Made by a program: the position numbers and the translations under genes. A stretch of 6,219 nucleotides of DNA from Rhodospirillales bacterium (GTDB taxonomy: Bacteria; Pseudomonadota; Alphaproteobacteria; Acetobacterales; Acetobacteraceae). Where the stretch lies: assembly GCA_028866445.1 (NCBI GenBank), contig JAGWIE010000087.1, positions 1 to 6,219 of the forward strand, in the 5' to 3' direction. Of this stretch, positions 6,196-6,219 are shown one piece after another; the stretch's first letter is position 1, and each line of letters opens with the position of its first letter. The notes beneath the pieces were generated by a model. It worked only from the letters and a program-made list of their open reading frames with translations, did not search any database and was not told where the DNA came from.

Positions 6196-6219
6196 TGGTC
6201 TTGCCGCCACCCAGCCCTC

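Noticed and set aside
6178..6219. Possible last 13 codons and stop of another minus-strand gene entering from the right edge
   Set aside because: The frame ends at TGA (6180-6178), but 13 codons are too few to tell a gene end from chance.
1..6219. A novel multi-gene defence, mobile or toxin system
   Set aside because: Every substantial gene belongs to a recognisable family, and I saw no insertion ends, array repeats, toxin-antitoxin pair or composition break.

Overview
The window looks like an ordinary, gene-dense stretch of a moderately GC-rich alphaproteobacterial chromosome. The gene set suggests Acetobacteraceae, but this is inference from gene content (a bacterial ceramide-type gene pair, a 531-residue isocitrate lyase, MobA, a tRNA-His with encoded CCA). 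No mobile element, CRISPR array or phage gene was seen. I did not find a convincing new multi-gene system. The most interesting part is a likely sphingolipid-modifying gene pair at the left end.

Left part (1-2521, all on the minus strand). Read in the direction of transcription, it holds a 462-residue GT-C-type membrane glycosyltransferase (2521-1133), then a fatty acid hydroxylase whose ten histidines follow the yeast Scs7/human FA2H pattern (1030-251), then the first 84 residues of a GNAT-like protein resembling the bacterial ceramide synthase (bCerS) family (254 to the window edge). The last two overlap by ATGA and are probably translationally coupled. Together they suggest synthesis and 2-hydroxylation of a ceramide, with the glycosyltransferase as a possible but unproven further step.

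Middle (2522-3658). A 105-base divergent promoter region separates the glycosyltransferase from the only plus-strand gene, an acetylpolyamine amidohydrolase (histone-deacetylase fold, 343 residues) with all recognisable zinc and catalytic residues. It converges on the isocitrate lyase gene, and one hairpin at 3663-3686 lies between the two.

Right part (3709-6151, all minus). In transcription order: tRNA-His(GTG), a strong intrinsic terminator that starts on the last base of its CCA, mobA (molybdenum cofactor guanylyltransferase), a 140-base regulatory-looking gap, and aceA (isocitrate lyase, glyoxylate shunt). Bases 6152-6219 hold only a possible tRNA promoter and perhaps the last codons of a further minus-strand gene.
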